A stretch of 64,000 nucleotides of DNA, from positions 744,001 to 808,000 of the forward strand of contig CBDBHH010000005.1 in assembly GCA_965205535.1 (NCBI GenBank), in the 5' to 3' direction. This stretch comes from UBA8079 sp965205535. GTDB taxonomy: Bacteria; Pseudomonadota; Alphaproteobacteria; UBA6615. The notes beneath the pieces are model-generated. The model saw only the letters and a program-made list of their open reading frames with translations. It ran no database searches and was not told where the DNA came from. Position numbers and translations under genes: made by a program. Position 1 is the first letter of the stretch, and every line of letters starts with the position of its first letter. This document shows positions 15,678 to 23,992 of this stretch, piece by piece.

Positions 15678-17584
15678 TCGTCGCCACGGCAGGCCATATC
15701 GATCACGGCAAGACATTGCTGGTCAAGGCGCTGACCGGCGTCGACGCCGATCGGCTGCCGGAAGAAAAAAAGCGCGGCATGACCCTCGACCTCGGGTTTG
15801 CCTACACCGACCTCGAAAATGGTGCCCGCCTCGGTTTCATTGATGTTCCGGGCCATGAGCGCCTGGTCCACAACATGCTCGCGGGCGTGACCGGCATCGA
15901 ATGTGCGCTGCTGGTGGTCGCCGCCGACGACGGACCGATGCCCCAGACACTCGAACATCTGGCGATCCTGGATATTCTCGGCATCTCCCGCGGCATGGTC
16001 GCGTTGACCAAAATCGACCGCGTCGAGCCCGCGCGTGTCGAGGAGGTTCTGGCCGAGATCGAACTCCTGATCGGCGAAACATCACTCGCGGGCGCACCCA
16101 TCTATCCGGTCTCGGCGATCAGCGGTGACGGGATCGCCGAGCTGCGCCAACGCGTGGCCGATATGGCCGCGGAAACCGAGGTCCGCGCAGGCGACGGGCA
16201 TTTCCGCCTCGCTGTCGACCGGGTCTTCACCGTCGCCGGAGCCGGCCTCGTGGTCACCGGCACCGCATTCGCCGGCACGGTGGCAAAAGAGGACCGCCTC
16301 TGGATCACGGGACACGACACGCAAGTTCGGGTGCGCGGCATCCACGCCAACAACCAGGACAGCGACACGGGCCGGGCGGGCGATCGGCTCGCCCTCAACC
16401 TCGCCGGGCTCGACAAGGAAGACATCGTGCGCGGCGACTGGCTCGTCGCCGACCCCGCACTCGACCTGTTCCGCAAGCTGGATGTCCGGTTGCACGTGGT
16501 CGCCGACGCGAAGCGACCCTTGCGCCACTGGACCCCGGCGCATGTCCATCTCGGCGCCCGGAATGTGACCGGCCGGGTCGCCATTCTCGGGGCAGACAGC
16601 GCTGCGCCCGGCACCTCGGTACTGGCCCAGCTGGTTCTCGATGCACCTGTCGGGGCCTGCGTGCTGGATCGCTTCGTCATTCGCGATCAGTCTGCGCAAG
16701 TTACGTTGGGCGGCGGGCATGTCGTGGATTTGCATCCGCCGCGTCGGGGACGCGCCAAGCCGGACCGCCTGGAGTTACTGGAGGCTCTCGACACGACCGA
16801 TCCGGTCGCCGCTTTCGGTGCCGCGCTCGAGCGGTCACCCACCGGGGTCTCGATCGGGGATTTCGCGGCCGCGCGCAACCTGACCACAACCGAGATGGCC
16901 GCGACGCTGGAATCCAACCAGGCGGTCGTCACGGGCGAGGACGCGACAGCCCTGGCCTTGTCCGCTGACATCTGGACAGCTCGCCGTGACGATTTGCTCA
17001 CGGCACTCGATCAGTTTCACACGCGCTACCCCGACCGGCTCGGACCTGCCGCAGCGCAGCTCCGCAAAAGCCTGGGGCGTTACATTTCCGAACCCTTGTT
17101 CGACGCGATCACCGCAACGCTGGTGGCCGACAAAACCCTGTCGAGCGACGGCATGCTTCTGCACCGCCCAGACCATCAGCCCGGCCTGACCGGCGATGAT
17201 GCGAAGCGCTGGGAGGTGATCCAGCCCATCCTCAACGAAACCCCCGAAAGCCCGCCGGTCGTGCATGACCTCGCACAGGCGGCCGGGCTGCCGGTCAATG
17301 GGGTCGGCAAGACGCTGCGCCAGGCCGTCCGGATGGGCCTCGCGGTTCAGATTGCGGAGAACAGGTTCTTCACGCCGGCGGCCCTGCGCGCCCACGCGGA
17401 GGTTTTCGAGGCCATGGTCGCGACCGACGGGACCGTTGGCGTCTCTCCGTTCCGGCAGAAAGCGGGTATCGGCCGAAATCTGGCCGTCGAGGTACTGGAA
17501 TATTTCGATCGCGTGGGGCTGTCGCGTCGCGACGGCAACGCGCGGCATCAGGTGCGCCCGGTTGCCGAAATCTTCGGCACCTGA
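15674..17584 (+). CDS. selB: Selenocysteine-specific elongation factor SelB
   Basis: 636-aa GTPase that delivers Sec-tRNA(Sec) to ribosomes stalled at UGA next to a SECIS hairpin. The G-domain has AGHIDHGKT (6-14), DVPGHE (57-62) and TKID (112-115). EF-Tu-like beta-barrel domains follow, then a C-terminal set of winged helices (from about residue 370), which in SelB bind the mRNA hairpin. The start ATG overlaps the selA stop by 4 bp, so the pair is co-translated. A complete C-terminal part implies that SECIS hairpins are used in this genome. Confidence 0.96.
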   Translation: MIVATAGHIDHGKTLLVKALTGVDADRLPEEKKRGMTLDLGFAYTDLENGARLGFIDVPGHERLVHNMLAGVTGIECALLVVAADDGPMPQTLEHLAILDILGISRGMVALTKIDRVEPARVEEVLAEIELLIGETSLAGAPIYPVSAISGDGIAELRQRVADMAAETEVRAGDGHFRLAVDRVFTVAGAGLVVTGTAFAGTVAKEDRLWITGHDTQVRVRGIHANNQDSDTGRAGDRLALNLAGLDKEDIVRGDWLVADPALDLFRKLDVRLHVVADAKRPLRHWTPAHVHLGARNVTGRVAILGADSAAPGTSVLAQLVLDAPVGACVLDRFVIRDQSAQVTLGGGHVVDLHPPRRGRAKPDRLELLEALDTTDPVAAFGAALERSPTGVSIGDFAAARNLTTTEMAATLESNQAVVTGEDATALALSADIWTARRDDLLTALDQFHTRYPDRLGPAAAQLRKSLGRYISEPLFDAITATLVADKTLSSDGMLLHRPDHQPGLTGDDAKRWEVIQPILNETPESPPVVHDLAQAAGLPVNGVGKTLRQAVRMGLAVQIAENRFFTPAALRAHAEVFEAMVATDGTVGVSPFRQKAGIGRNLAVEVLEYFDRVGLSRRDGNARHQVRPVAEIFGT

Positions 17585-17641
17585 ATCCGTTCAGCAGCTA
17601 TTCAGTTCGGCCCCGGGGTCGCCGTTTCGCCGCGTGCGTGC

Positions 17642-18253
17642 CTACGGCCGCACGAAGGCGTAGCTGACAACCTGACCAACATTGTCGGTGTTGCGCACGG
17701 TTGCGATCGCCTTGTCGAGTTCTTCCTGCGAACGCGCGCGCCCCATCAGGTAAATCGTGCCAAACGAGTCCGCGGCCGTGCGGAAATTCACATCGGCCAC
17801 ACCGCGGGTCGCCACCATTTCCACGCCGACCTTGGTTTCGAGTACCAGGACATCATCCCAGCCGAGGAGTTCATCTGCGCGGCGTTCGCGCTCGGCATCG
17901 CTCAGAACCTGCGAATGCCAGAACAGGTCTTTCACACCTTCGACCTGCTTCACCCGGGCGAGAAAATCATCATGGGTTTTCTGCTCGGCGAAGATACCGG
18001 TGATCAGAAGCTTCTGTTCATAGATTTCCGTCGAGGCTTTGATTGTGCCGAGGTCAGCCATGATCCGATTGACGTCGATCACGATCCGGTTGTCCTTGGC
18101 GATGTCGGCTGTGCTGCGCGCCTCGATCGCGCGATCGATCAGCGTTTTTGGCGCCTTCAGGATATCGCCGAGCTGCGCGCCGGCGGGCTCCAGAGGCAAG
18201 GCGACGAAGGGTGCCGCCAAAAGTGCCGCAGCCGTGGCTTTTTGAAACCGCAT
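17642..18253 (-). CDS. Secreted BON-domain protein
   Basis: 203-aa protein with a signal peptide (MRFQKATAAALLAAPFVALPLEPAGA). Two BON-like repeats follow: the first around 'IVIDVNRIMADLGTIKASTEIYEQKLLITGIFAEQKTHDDFLARVKQVEGVKDL', the second around 'VEMVATRGVADVNFRTAADSFGTIYLMGRARSQEELDKAIATVRNTDNVGQVVSY'. BON proteins (OsmY, DolP) are periplasmic and associate with envelope phospholipids, often under stress. The second ATG of the local pair is preferred (18253), because AAGGGA is 7 bases upstream of it and too close to the first. Convergent with selB. Confidence 0.85.
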   Translation of the reverse strand: MRFQKATAAALLAAPFVALPLEPAGAQLGDILKAPKTLIDRAIEARSTADIAKDNRIVIDVNRIMADLGTIKASTEIYEQKLLITGIFAEQKTHDDFLARVKQVEGVKDLFWHSQVLSDAERERRADELLGWDDVLVLETKVGVEMVATRGVADVNFRTAADSFGTIYLMGRARSQEELDKAIATVRNTDNVGQVVSYAFVRP

Positions 18254-18528
18254 GAGCATTCCCTTGGGTTGTGTCCCCGATCTGCCCATCATTGTTTCTC
18301 TCCTCGAATTTTACATTCCGGCCCAAGCGCGGGCGCGAACAGCCGACACGCGCATATCCCCTTGCCGTAGCGCGTGCCCCGAGAACGCGTCAACGCCCGC
18401 ACAAGCACATGTCACATCCAGTGGCGGTCTCAAATCCGGTCACCGCCACCGATTCCATAGATAGAATCTGAATGTGGCGGCGATGGGGAGATTTCTGGTT
18501 CAGATGACGGAAAGTCGCGCCGGGGGCG

Positions 18529-19344
18529 TTATCTGGCCTGCGGTGGCCGGGCCCAACCGAACAGAACACGGTGCTCTTCAGGGATTTTTTCCCATTCCCC
18601 GGCGTCCATCACAAGCGGTGGCTGGGACAAAAAATTCACCGTGTCGCGAAACCAGGACCGCTGATAGGTGTTGTAAAGCACCGGGCGCGGCGCGGCGGAT
18701 CGGTTGGGCGTGCCGCCGTGCCAGACCCGTGCATCGAACAAAAGGGCCGAGCCCACCGACACATCCGGGGCGACGGGCGATATATCCGGCACGTCATCAT
18801 GAATGGCCTTGTGGCTGCCCGGGAAAAAGGCCGTCGTGCCGTTTGTCGCGTTCATTTCGACCAACGGGATCACCAGCGTGAGGCTGTAAATCGGAAGTTC
18901 CGGGCTTACATGCTCGGCTTCGAACAGCACGGGCATATCAAGATGCGGCTCCTGATCCTGCGACCCCGGCAGCGACGTGACCGAGACGAAACTGCCAAGG
19001 ATCACATCCTGTCCGAGCAGCTTCCGGATTATCGGAAAGGCTGTTTGGTTCGCATAGATCGCGGGATCGTTGAAACAGCCGTCGACGGCGATCGAGATCA
19101 TCGTTCGCTTGTCGCCGACGGTCAGCGCATCGGCATAATCGCGGTCTTGATGATAGGTTTTATAATCCGCGCTGTAGGCGGCGTGGAGCCCGGCCACCAG
19201 TTCCGGTGACAAAACATCCTCGAAAACCATCACGCCGGGATCCGCAAAACGGCGGGTGATTTCGTCGTGAAGCATGTCGGGAATGATGCCCCCGCCCGGC
19301 GCCTTAACCCGGGGTATCTCGACCGGCTCGCTCAATTCGCCCAT
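18529..19344 (-). CDS. Phytanoyl-CoA dioxygenase (PhyH)-family Fe(II)/2-oxoglutarate oxygenase
   Basis: 271-aa double-stranded beta-helix enzyme. The facial triad is visible as H134-L-D136 ('QEPHLDMPV') and H209 ('ARVWHGGTP'), with an Arg about eleven residues later (R220) to bind 2-oxoglutarate. 'FFPGSHKAIH' is a PhyH-type block. Such enzymes hydroxylate diverse small molecules; the substrate is unknown. Divergent from the MBL-fold gene at 19432, with a short shared upstream region. Confidence 0.85.
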   Translation of the reverse strand: MGELSEPVEIPRVKAPGGGIIPDMLHDEITRRFADPGVMVFEDVLSPELVAGLHAAYSADYKTYHQDRDYADALTVGDKRTMISIAVDGCFNDPAIYANQTAFPIIRKLLGQDVILGSFVSVTSLPGSQDQEPHLDMPVLFEAEHVSPELPIYSLTLVIPLVEMNATNGTTAFFPGSHKAIHDDVPDISPVAPDVSVGSALLFDARVWHGGTPNRSAAPRPVLYNTYQRSWFRDTVNFLSQPPLVMDAGEWEKIPEEHRVLFGWARPPQAR

Positions 19345-19431
19345 CCTCTGGTCAACATCTGCGCCACGCTTGCACAGCCAACCCTAACATCAGACACTCT
19401 GTTTGCTCAGCAACCGATCGGGACCCGTGCG

Positions 19432-20313
19432 ATGCAAACTTTGAAAATCGGCGCATTCTCCGTCAAATCCGTCCACGAAGACACCGGCGCCTATATCACG
19501 CCGGCCGATATGTTTCCCACCGCAACCGCCGAGGCCGTGGCGGCGCATCTGGACTGGATGGCCCCCACCTATTTCGACATCGCCAGCGGCAAGCTCAAGC
19601 TCGCTTTCCAGAGTTTCGTGCTGCAAACCCCGCAGCACAACATCCTGATCGATACCTGCGTCGGCGAGGACAAGGAACGAACCCATCCCGAATTCCACAT
19701 GAAGAAGTGGCCGTGGATGGACAATCTGAAAGCCCTGGGGCTGACCCCGGCGGACATCGATATCGTCATGTGCACCCACCTGCATCCCGATCATGTCGGC
19801 TGGAACACCCAGTTGCGCGACGGCCGATGGGTGCCGACCTTCCCGAACGCGAAATATGTCTTCGCGCGCGACGAGTATGCCCATTGGGAAAAGGAAAGCG
19901 CCCAGGGTTCGGAACGCATCGGGCTGACCTTCATCGACAGCGTGCTGCCCGTCGTGGAAGCGGGACAGGCCGTCCTGGTGGACCATGACCATCAGATCGA
20001 GGACGGCATCTGGCTCGAGCCCACACCGGGACATTCGCCGGGCCATGTGATCGTCAACGTCGAGTCCAACGGTGAGCGCGGCGCCTTCATCGGCGATCTG
20101 ATGCATCACCCCATCCAGGTCCCCCATCCCGAATGGAGCACCTGCTTCTGCTGGGACCTGGAGATGTCGGCACGAAGCCGCACGGCATTCGTGGACGCCC
20201 ATACGGATGCGGGCACCCTGGTGATGCCGGTGCATTTCGCCGGTGCCACCGCCGGCCATATCACGCGGGCCGGCGACAGCCAGACATTCAAGTTTCTCGA
20301 CGACGCCAGCTGA
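19432..20313 (+). CDS. MBL-fold metallo-hydrolase
   Basis: 293-aa metallo-beta-lactamase-fold protein with the dinuclear metal signature 'CTHLHPDHVGWN' (HxHxDH), 'HSPGHVIVN' (third His), 'IGDLMHH' (bridging Asp) and the late His in 'MPVHFAGATAG'. This layout is seen in quorum-quenching lactonases and other MBL hydrolases acting on lactones or esters. ATG 19432 is chosen because conserved sequence begins there (MQTLKIGAF). A two-domain cupin gene starts 11 bp downstream, so the two are probably co-transcribed and may act on the same compound. Confidence 0.88.
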   Translation: MQTLKIGAFSVKSVHEDTGAYITPADMFPTATAEAVAAHLDWMAPTYFDIASGKLKLAFQSFVLQTPQHNILIDTCVGEDKERTHPEFHMKKWPWMDNLKALGLTPADIDIVMCTHLHPDHVGWNTQLRDGRWVPTFPNAKYVFARDEYAHWEKESAQGSERIGLTFIDSVLPVVEAGQAVLVDHDHQIEDGIWLEPTPGHSPGHVIVNVESNGERGAFIGDLMHHPIQVPHPEWSTCFCWDLEMSARSRTAFVDAHTDAGTLVMPVHFAGATAGHITRAGDSQTFKFLDDAS

Positions 20314-20324
20314 ACGGAAAGAAC

Positions 20325-21119
20325 ATGAGCATTTCGATCATACAGACCATGGACGTAGCACCTGAGCGCATGGAAGAGCGCGACGGCTGGGCCATTTCCG
20401 AGTTCCGCCTGCCGATCACCGGCGACACGGGCAGCGCCACCACGGTGTTCCACTCGATCTTCCGGCCGGGCTCCACCCACGCCAAGCATCTGCACGAAGT
20501 CAGCGACGAAATCGCTGTTTATATCTCGGGCTACGGGGTCGTCGGCCAGAGCGAAAGCCGCGCGGTCGTGACGGCCGGCCATTGCCGCCTCATGCCCCGG
20601 GGCTCGGAGCATTTCTTCTATAACGAAACACCGGACGAAGATGCGAAAGTCGTCGGTTTCTACATGAACGCCCCGAGTGTCGAGGGCACGGGCTACCGGT
20701 TTTGCGGCACGGTCGGCGAGGATGACATCTCGCGCGCGCGAGACGGCCTCAATGAAGGCATTCTGGTTCGTCTGGAAGAGACATCCGCTCCCGGCGACGG
20801 CATCCCGGACGCGTGGCGCGACGCCGATGTGAAGGCGCCCATCGGCAGCCACAACGGCAGCGACAATGCGCTGGTCCATGCGTCACTGGCGCCGGGCGCG
20901 GCGATCGGGGAACACGCGCTCGGCAATGCCGAGGCGATCTACTATGTGGTGTCCGGGCAGGGTCACGCGACGGGTGGTGACGGCGGTGACATTCGCGACG
21001 ACAGCTTCGTGTTCGTGCCGCGCGGCGAACGCCACGGCATCCGCAACACCGGCGACGCGCCCCTCGAACTCTATATCGTGATTACCGGCGCCGGCAGCCT
21101 TGCCACCGCAGCCGGCTAG
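20325..21119 (+). CDS. Double-cupin domain protein
   Basis: 264-aa protein with two cupin beta-barrels. The first (about residues 40-115) has 'FRPGSTHAKHLHEVSDEIAVYISGYG' and 'CRLMPRGSEHFFYNE'; the second (about 170-260) has 'LAPGAAIGEHALGNAEAIYYVVSGQG' and 'FVFVPRGERHGIRN'. Metal-binding His/Glu positions are present in the first motif and partly degenerate in the second. Bicupins include dioxygenases, isomerases and small-molecule binders, so the activity is open. It follows the MBL-fold gene by 11 bp and likely shares its transcript. Confidence 0.82.
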   Translation: MSISIIQTMDVAPERMEERDGWAISEFRLPITGDTGSATTVFHSIFRPGSTHAKHLHEVSDEIAVYISGYGVVGQSESRAVVTAGHCRLMPRGSEHFFYNETPDEDAKVVGFYMNAPSVEGTGYRFCGTVGEDDISRARDGLNEGILVRLEETSAPGDGIPDAWRDADVKAPIGSHNGSDNALVHASLAPGAAIGEHALGNAEAIYYVVSGQGHATGGDGGDIRDDSFVFVPRGERHGIRNTGDAPLELYIVITGAGSLATAAG

Positions 21120-21123
21120 AGAC

Positions 21124-21474
21124 CTAGGCCGTGTTGCGGGTCATCCCCGTCACACCGCCGATAAACAGTGCGACGCCATAACCGAACGGCAGGATCATGA
21201 TTGTCGACAAGAGCGGTTTCCAGACCAGCACGAAGGGCTCGGGTCCGCCGCGGATTTCAAATGCAACGACCGTAACCACTGCCGCGACAATCGCACCAAT
21301 ATAGGCTTCCCGGTGAAGGTCGTCATAGGCCGCCATCCGGCCCGACTGATGCGAGTTGTCCGCCTTGGGAAGCACTGACCGCAAGGCCAGGGTCGCGACC
21401 GTCATAACGACGAACGGCAAGATGAACAGGATCTGATGTTCCGTAGTGGCTAAAAACTTGAAGACGATTTCCAT
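21124..21474 (-). CDS. Small inner-membrane protein, about three transmembrane segments
   Basis: 116-aa hydrophobic protein: segments near 'ILFILPFVVMTVATLAL', 'AYIGAIVAAVVTVVAFEI' and 'LLSTIMILPFGYGVALFIGGV'. I do not recognise the family. ATG 21474 is preferred because AGGGGAG lies just upstream; an in-frame ATG 18 bases earlier lacks one. It is convergent with the bicupin gene (4-bp gap) and divergent from the peroxiredoxin-like selenoprotein gene. Confidence 0.65.
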   Translation of the reverse strand: MEIVFKFLATTEHQILFILPFVVMTVATLALRSVLPKADNSHQSGRMAAYDDLHREAYIGAIVAAVVTVVAFEIRGGPEPFVLVWKPLLSTIMILPFGYGVALFIGGVTGMTRNTA

Positions 21475-21657
21475 GATGGCTCCCCTGCCCAAACCTGGGC
21501 GCGTTGCTACGATCCGCTTGTATATGATTTACAATGCAAAAGGCACGGGTGACAAGGCCAAGGACGACCTCAGGATTGCGGCGCATCGCGATTATGTGCA
21601 CGATATTCCGGTGATCGGCGCCGGATTCGGCGCATTTTTCTAACGTAAGGACGCAAA

Positions 21658-22128
21658 ATGTCAGAAAAGCTCGGCATTGGCTCAGCCTTCCCCAACCTGA
21701 CGATTGATCTCGTCGGCGGCGGAACGCTCAGTCTGCCCGATGACCTCGATGCAAAATATCGGGTCATCCTGTTCTATCGCGGCCACTGGTGACCCTATTG
21801 TCGCCGTCAGTTGGTCGGCTTTGCAGAATTGAAAGACGAATTTGACAAGCTGGGCGTGAAAGTTGTCGCCGCGAGTGTCGATGATGTCGAAAAGGCCCAG
21901 GAAGTCGCCGATGAGGTGAATTTCCCGGTGGGCCATGGGGTGTCCCGCGACACCGCAAACGCGCTCGGTTCCTGGTGGGAAGACCGTCGTCAGATCATTC
22001 AACCTTCCGAATTCATCGTTGGCGCCGACGGCAATGTCGTCGCGTGCAGCTACAGTGACGGCCCGCTCGGCCGGATCGATGCTGGCGATGTGATCAAGAT
22101 GGTGAACTTCTACGAATCCCGCAAATAA
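21658..22128 (+). CDS. Peroxiredoxin-like selenoprotein with in-frame TGA read as Sec in a UxxC motif
   Basis: 156-aa AhpC/TSA-fold protein if the TGA at 21790-21792 is Sec. The N-terminal half ends 'YRVILFYRGHW', then U45-P-Y-C48, then 'RRQLVGFAELKDEFDKLGVKVVAASVDDVEKAQEVADEV'. The F-Y-R-G-x-W-x-P-x-C pattern is the signature of redoxin-like peroxiredoxins, where position 45 is the peroxidatic Cys; here TGA replaces that exact codon, leaving the resolving Cys48. The frame runs unbroken from the ATG at 21658 (GTAAGGA upstream) through the TGA to TAA at 22128. The product should be a cytoplasmic peroxide reductase. A downstream intrinsic terminator marks a single-gene unit. Confidence 0.9.
21803..21819 (+). 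promoter_or_regulatory. Candidate bacterial SECIS hairpin of the peroxiredoxin-like selenoprotein
   Basis: Starting 10 nt past the TGA, GCCG pairs with CGGC; a C-G pair beyond a T-T mismatch closes an AGTTG apical loop with G about 18 nt past the TGA. Weak but correctly placed for SelB recognition. Confidence 0.45.
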
Positions 22129-22161
22129 CCTGTCACGCCGATCCGGCGTTGCAATGTGATC

Positions 22162-22195
22162 GCGCCGCACCGGGCACCTCCGGTGCGGCGCTTTT
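22162..22195 (+). terminator. Intrinsic terminator after the peroxiredoxin-like selenoprotein
   Basis: GCGCCGCACCGG-GCACCT-CCGGTGCGGCGC: a perfect 12-bp stem with a 6-nt loop, followed by TTTTCGTTT. Confidence 0.93.
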
Positions 22196-22268
22196 CGTTT
22201 CGGCAACATTTACGCGCGCCCAAAAGCGGCGCTAAACTCGGTCGCAAATACCGGGAGGAGACACGCAA

Positions 22269-22661
22269 ATGATCGCATACGACCTGAAAGTCGAAGAAGA
22301 ATGGAACCCCCAGCGCCATGTCGAGAAAATCCTCGATTCGGTCGAGGACGGGGATGTCACGGTGGCCTGCTGGGAACCGGGCCAGGTGAGCCCGAACCAT
22401 TGCCACCCGAATGCGACGGAAATCTATTTCTGCTTCGAAGGCGGCGGCGTCATGCGCACCCCTGACCAGACCATCGACGTGAAACCTGGCGCCTTCATCG
22501 TCCACCCTCCCGGTGAGCTGCATGAATATGAGAATGGGCCGCAGCGCTCCCTCCTGTTCCGCGTGCGCTACGGCGGAGACTTCTCCACCCGCATCAAGGA
22601 CTGGCCATCGCAGCCCGGCTATGAGCGGAGCGACGACGACCGCGTCTATTATCCGGACTAG
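22269..22661 (+). CDS. Single-domain cupin protein
   Basis: 130-aa cupin: 'EPGQVSPNHCHPNATEIYFCFEGGGVM' (motif 1, with His-x-His and a Glu) and 'VKPGAFIVHPPGELHEYENG' (motif 2, with a His) form a likely metal site. The ATG follows a GGGAGGAG ribosome site. Stand-alone cupins of this size bind or isomerise small metabolites; no more specific role can be read. The YbjN-like gene starts 28 bp later, so the two may share a transcript. Confidence 0.82.
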   Translation: MIAYDLKVEEEWNPQRHVEKILDSVEDGDVTVACWEPGQVSPNHCHPNATEIYFCFEGGGVMRTPDQTIDVKPGAFIVHPPGELHEYENGPQRSLLFRVRYGGDFSTRIKDWPSQPGYERSDDDRVYYPD

Positions 22662-22689
22662 GACAACACAAATCGAACGGGGTACGAGC

Positions 22690-23181
22690 ATGCACACGCA
22701 AAAACGTTCAAACACCACGTTAGTTTCGAAACTCATGGCCGGCATTGCGTTCGCCTCGCTAATGCTGGGATCACCGACCGCTCTGGCTGACGATGACGGC
22801 GTTGACGCCGATGATGTCGTGGCCGCGCTGGCCCGCGAGGGTTTCCCAGTCGATCTCGGCGAGGACATCTGGGGAGAGCCCGAGATCGAAAGCGCCATGG
22901 GAGACACCCTGTTCGACGTCCTGTTCTTCGATTGCAACGGGGATGTCTGCGAAACAATGACCTTTAGCGCCGCCTATGTGTCCAATAGCGTCTCCATGCA
23001 GGAGATGAACGACTGGAATATCGAAACGCTGCACGGACAGGCCTCTCTGGACGACGAGGACGACCCGAATCTGGACTACACGATCCTGGCCGCCGGTGGC
23101 CTGACCGACGCCAATCTACGTGCCATCGTGCGCCAATGGGCAGTGTCCCTCTCCGAATTCGAGGACCATATTGGCTGGTAA
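22690..23181 (+). CDS. Secreted YbjN-domain protein, possibly the N-terminal half of a split gene
   Basis: 163-aa protein with an N-terminal signal peptide (residues 1-33, ending 'SPTALA'). A YbjN-type domain follows: 'DADDVVAALAREGFPVDLGEDIWGEPEIESAMGDTLFDVLFFDC', then 'MQEMNDWNIETLHGQASLDDEDDPNLDYTILAAGGLTDANLRAIVRQWAVSLSEFEDHI'. The YbjN fold is related to type III secretion chaperones; its role outside motility and stress regulation is unclear. The TAA stop at 23179-23181 is followed in the same frame by a 138-codon DUF1036-like stretch without a start codon where one is needed. The ancestral gene therefore probably encoded a YbjN-DUF1036 fusion exported by this one signal peptide. Confidence 0.75.
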   Translation: MHTQKRSNTTLVSKLMAGIAFASLMLGSPTALADDDGVDADDVVAALAREGFPVDLGEDIWGEPEIESAMGDTLFDVLFFDCNGDVCETMTFSAAYVSNSVSMQEMNDWNIETLHGQASLDDEDDPNLDYTILAAGGLTDANLRAIVRQWAVSLSEFEDHIGW

Positions 23182-23598
23182 GGCAACTCTGGCCGTGCCG
23201 CGGCATCTTCCAAAGGCGGCGCCGTCGCCAGTGCCACATCAACTATCGACGTCTGCAACAACAGCGGCGACGGTGTGTCCATCGCCTATGCGACTGCCTC
23301 CGGCGGCACGGACGGTTCCGGTGACACACTTTTTCGTTCTGAGGGCTGGCTAAACATCGACGACGGTGAATGCGTCGACGTCTGGGATAGCCCGTTTCAG
23401 AACCGCTTCTATTACGTCTATGCCGAAGCGGACGACGGCGACTATAGCGGCGACTATTTCTTCTGTACCCTGGAGGACGCCTTCGAAATCGTCGATACCC
23501 AGTGCAGTGCCGACTATGAGCGCAACGGCTTCTTCCAGATCGACATGGCCGAAGGTAACCGCATGCAGGTAGGCCATAGCATCAATCTCAATCCCTGA
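23182..23598 (+). pseudogene. DUF1036-like C-terminal domain stranded in frame behind a TAA stop
   Basis: Reading on from the YbjN gene in the same frame gives a Gly/Ala/Ser linker, then 'STIDVCNNSGDGVSIAYA', 'SEGWLNIDDGECVDVWDS', 'NRFYYVYAEADDGDY' and a Cys-containing end. This is the pattern of DUF1036 domains (Cys-Asn near the start, 'GW..i..G.C', aromatic 'yyYA'). The only start available inside is a GTG at 23275, which would cut off the Cys-Asn motif and leave no export signal. So either the TAA is a recent nonsense change or sequencing error, or a truncated cytoplasmic product is made. The 3' end of this frame (last 29 bases) lies in the 185-bp repeat and recurs at the right island end. 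Confidence 0.65.
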
Positions 23599-23754
23599 TT
23601 GCGCGACGGCAAACCGCCTCGCTCAATTTGAGACCGACGTTCATGGGTGTTCGTACCGGACACGGCACCGGATCCCTTGCCCCGCCACACCAACTCGCCG
23701 ACAATGAAGGTGGAGGAGGACCGTTCCCCGGTGGGGCGCCCGGTCTTCAAAACC
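23570..23754 (+). repeat. Left 185-bp direct repeat of the selC island (attL side)
   Basis: Identical to 41562-41746 except at 23649 (G versus C) and 23665 (G versus T). It contains the last 29 bases of the DUF1036-like frame, the selC promoter and tRNA-Sec bases 1-43, ending inside the 3' strand of the anticodon stem. Host sequence to the left is continuous with it, so this is the resident copy and the island begins at 23755. Confidence 0.93.
23712..23754 (+). pseudogene. Truncated 5' half of tRNA-Sec left by island insertion
   Basis: Bases 1-43 of selC (acceptor 5' strand, D arm, anticodon loop with TCA, three bases of the anticodon 3' strand) identical to the intact gene at 41704. The sequence then diverges into island DNA. 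The promoter at 23677-23705 is intact, so a short tRNA-half transcript may still be made. Confidence 0.9.
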
Positions 23755-23992
23755 TTCGCATCCCCTTATGCTTGCTGCCTTTGGTTGTGTTCTGGGCCCG
23801 TTCTGTGCGTTTCACGGCACTATCTGCTGCTGCCAAGTACGCCCTCATATCATCTGCTAACGTCGAGTACGGTGCCAAAACGGGTGCCAACTCGTGGCGG
23901 CAGATATCGAAGTGATGCTGAACATCCATTATTATTTTTTTGCTGTAGGTTTTGATACAGCAATATTTATGATTTGACTCGGAACTAATCAC
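23747..23992 (-). other. Weak open frame at the left island edge, no assignable function
   Basis: An 81-codon minus-strand frame reading towards the tRNA fragment; its last codons come from the tRNA half. The sequence includes 'APYSTLADDMRAYLAAADSAVKRTERAQ'. The Y-x-x-L-A-D pattern faintly recalls the tail of tyrosine recombinases, which often end beside a tRNA target, but no catalytic R-H-R block is visible. It may be an integrase relic or chance. Confidence 0.2.

Noticed and set aside
21446..21643. Short plus-strand frame before the peroxiredoxin-like selenoprotein
   Set aside because: No ribosome site, partly overlaps the start of the small membrane-protein gene on the other strand, no recognisable domain; the 39-codon inner version is too short to judge.
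23179..23181. Selenocysteine recoding of the YbjN-DUF1036 stop
   Set aside because: The codon is TAA, not TGA, and is not at a redox motif.
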